Positions 5,623-5,636 of a DNA stretch of 5,636 nucleotides are shown piece by piece (the first letter of the stretch is position 1; every line of letters starts with the position of its first letter). This DNA is from an uncultured Bacteroidales bacterium (GTDB taxonomy: Bacteria; Bacteroidota; Bacteroidia; Bacteroidales; Muribaculaceae): NCBI GenBank assembly GCA_947175585.1, contig CAMWNL010000145.1, positions 1 through 5,636 of the forward strand, written 5' to 3'. The translations under genes were made by a program, and so were the position numbers. Below the pieces are notes generated by a model. The model searched no databases. It was not told the DNA's origin and worked only from the letters and a program-made list of their open reading frames with translations.

Positions 5623-5636
5623 GTATATTTATATTA

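Overview
The window looks like chromosomal core DNA from a member of the Bacteroidales, most likely a gut family such as Muribaculaceae. Three things support this. The protein types match that group: a Bacteroidetes-type LptE lipoprotein directly behind a short sigma-54 activator, a DnaX with the 'EKHK' and 'RCQIYDFNRI' blocks, and a 225-residue TrmD standing outside any rpsP-rimM-rplS operon. Several genes are preceded by TAnnTTTG boxes, the -7 element of the Bacteroidetes housekeeping sigma factor. The coding DNA is of medium GC with AT-rich gaps. The family-level placement is inference.

Layout: positions 1-510 (minus) hold a partial lptE cut by the window edge, which is not an ATG-to-stop frame here. 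Positions 494-1738 (minus) hold a sigma-54-dependent activator whose end overlaps the lptE start by 17 nt. Positions 1808-3535 (minus) hold dnaX, the clamp-loader gamma/tau subunit gene, interrupted by a single in-frame TAA at 3083-3085. Positions 3618-4325 (minus) hold a membrane-anchored SIMPL-domain protein. A 220-bp divergent spacer (4326-4545) contains a large imperfect inverted repeat that folds best as plus-strand RNA. Positions 4546-5223 (plus) hold trmD. Positions 5256-5579 (minus) hold a small three-helix membrane protein of unknown function, convergent with trmD.

How the genes work together: the set is mostly housekeeping (replication, tRNA m1G37 methylation, outer-membrane LPS export). 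The only tight operon visible is activator-lptE. The other genes seem to be separate transcription units, each with its own candidate promoter except the SIMPL gene, where none was found.

No mobile element, CRISPR array, tRNA or rRNA was seen, and no obvious multi-gene novel system. The two points most worth a second look are the nonsense codon inside an essential gene (dnaX) and the foldable element between the SIMPL gene and trmD.
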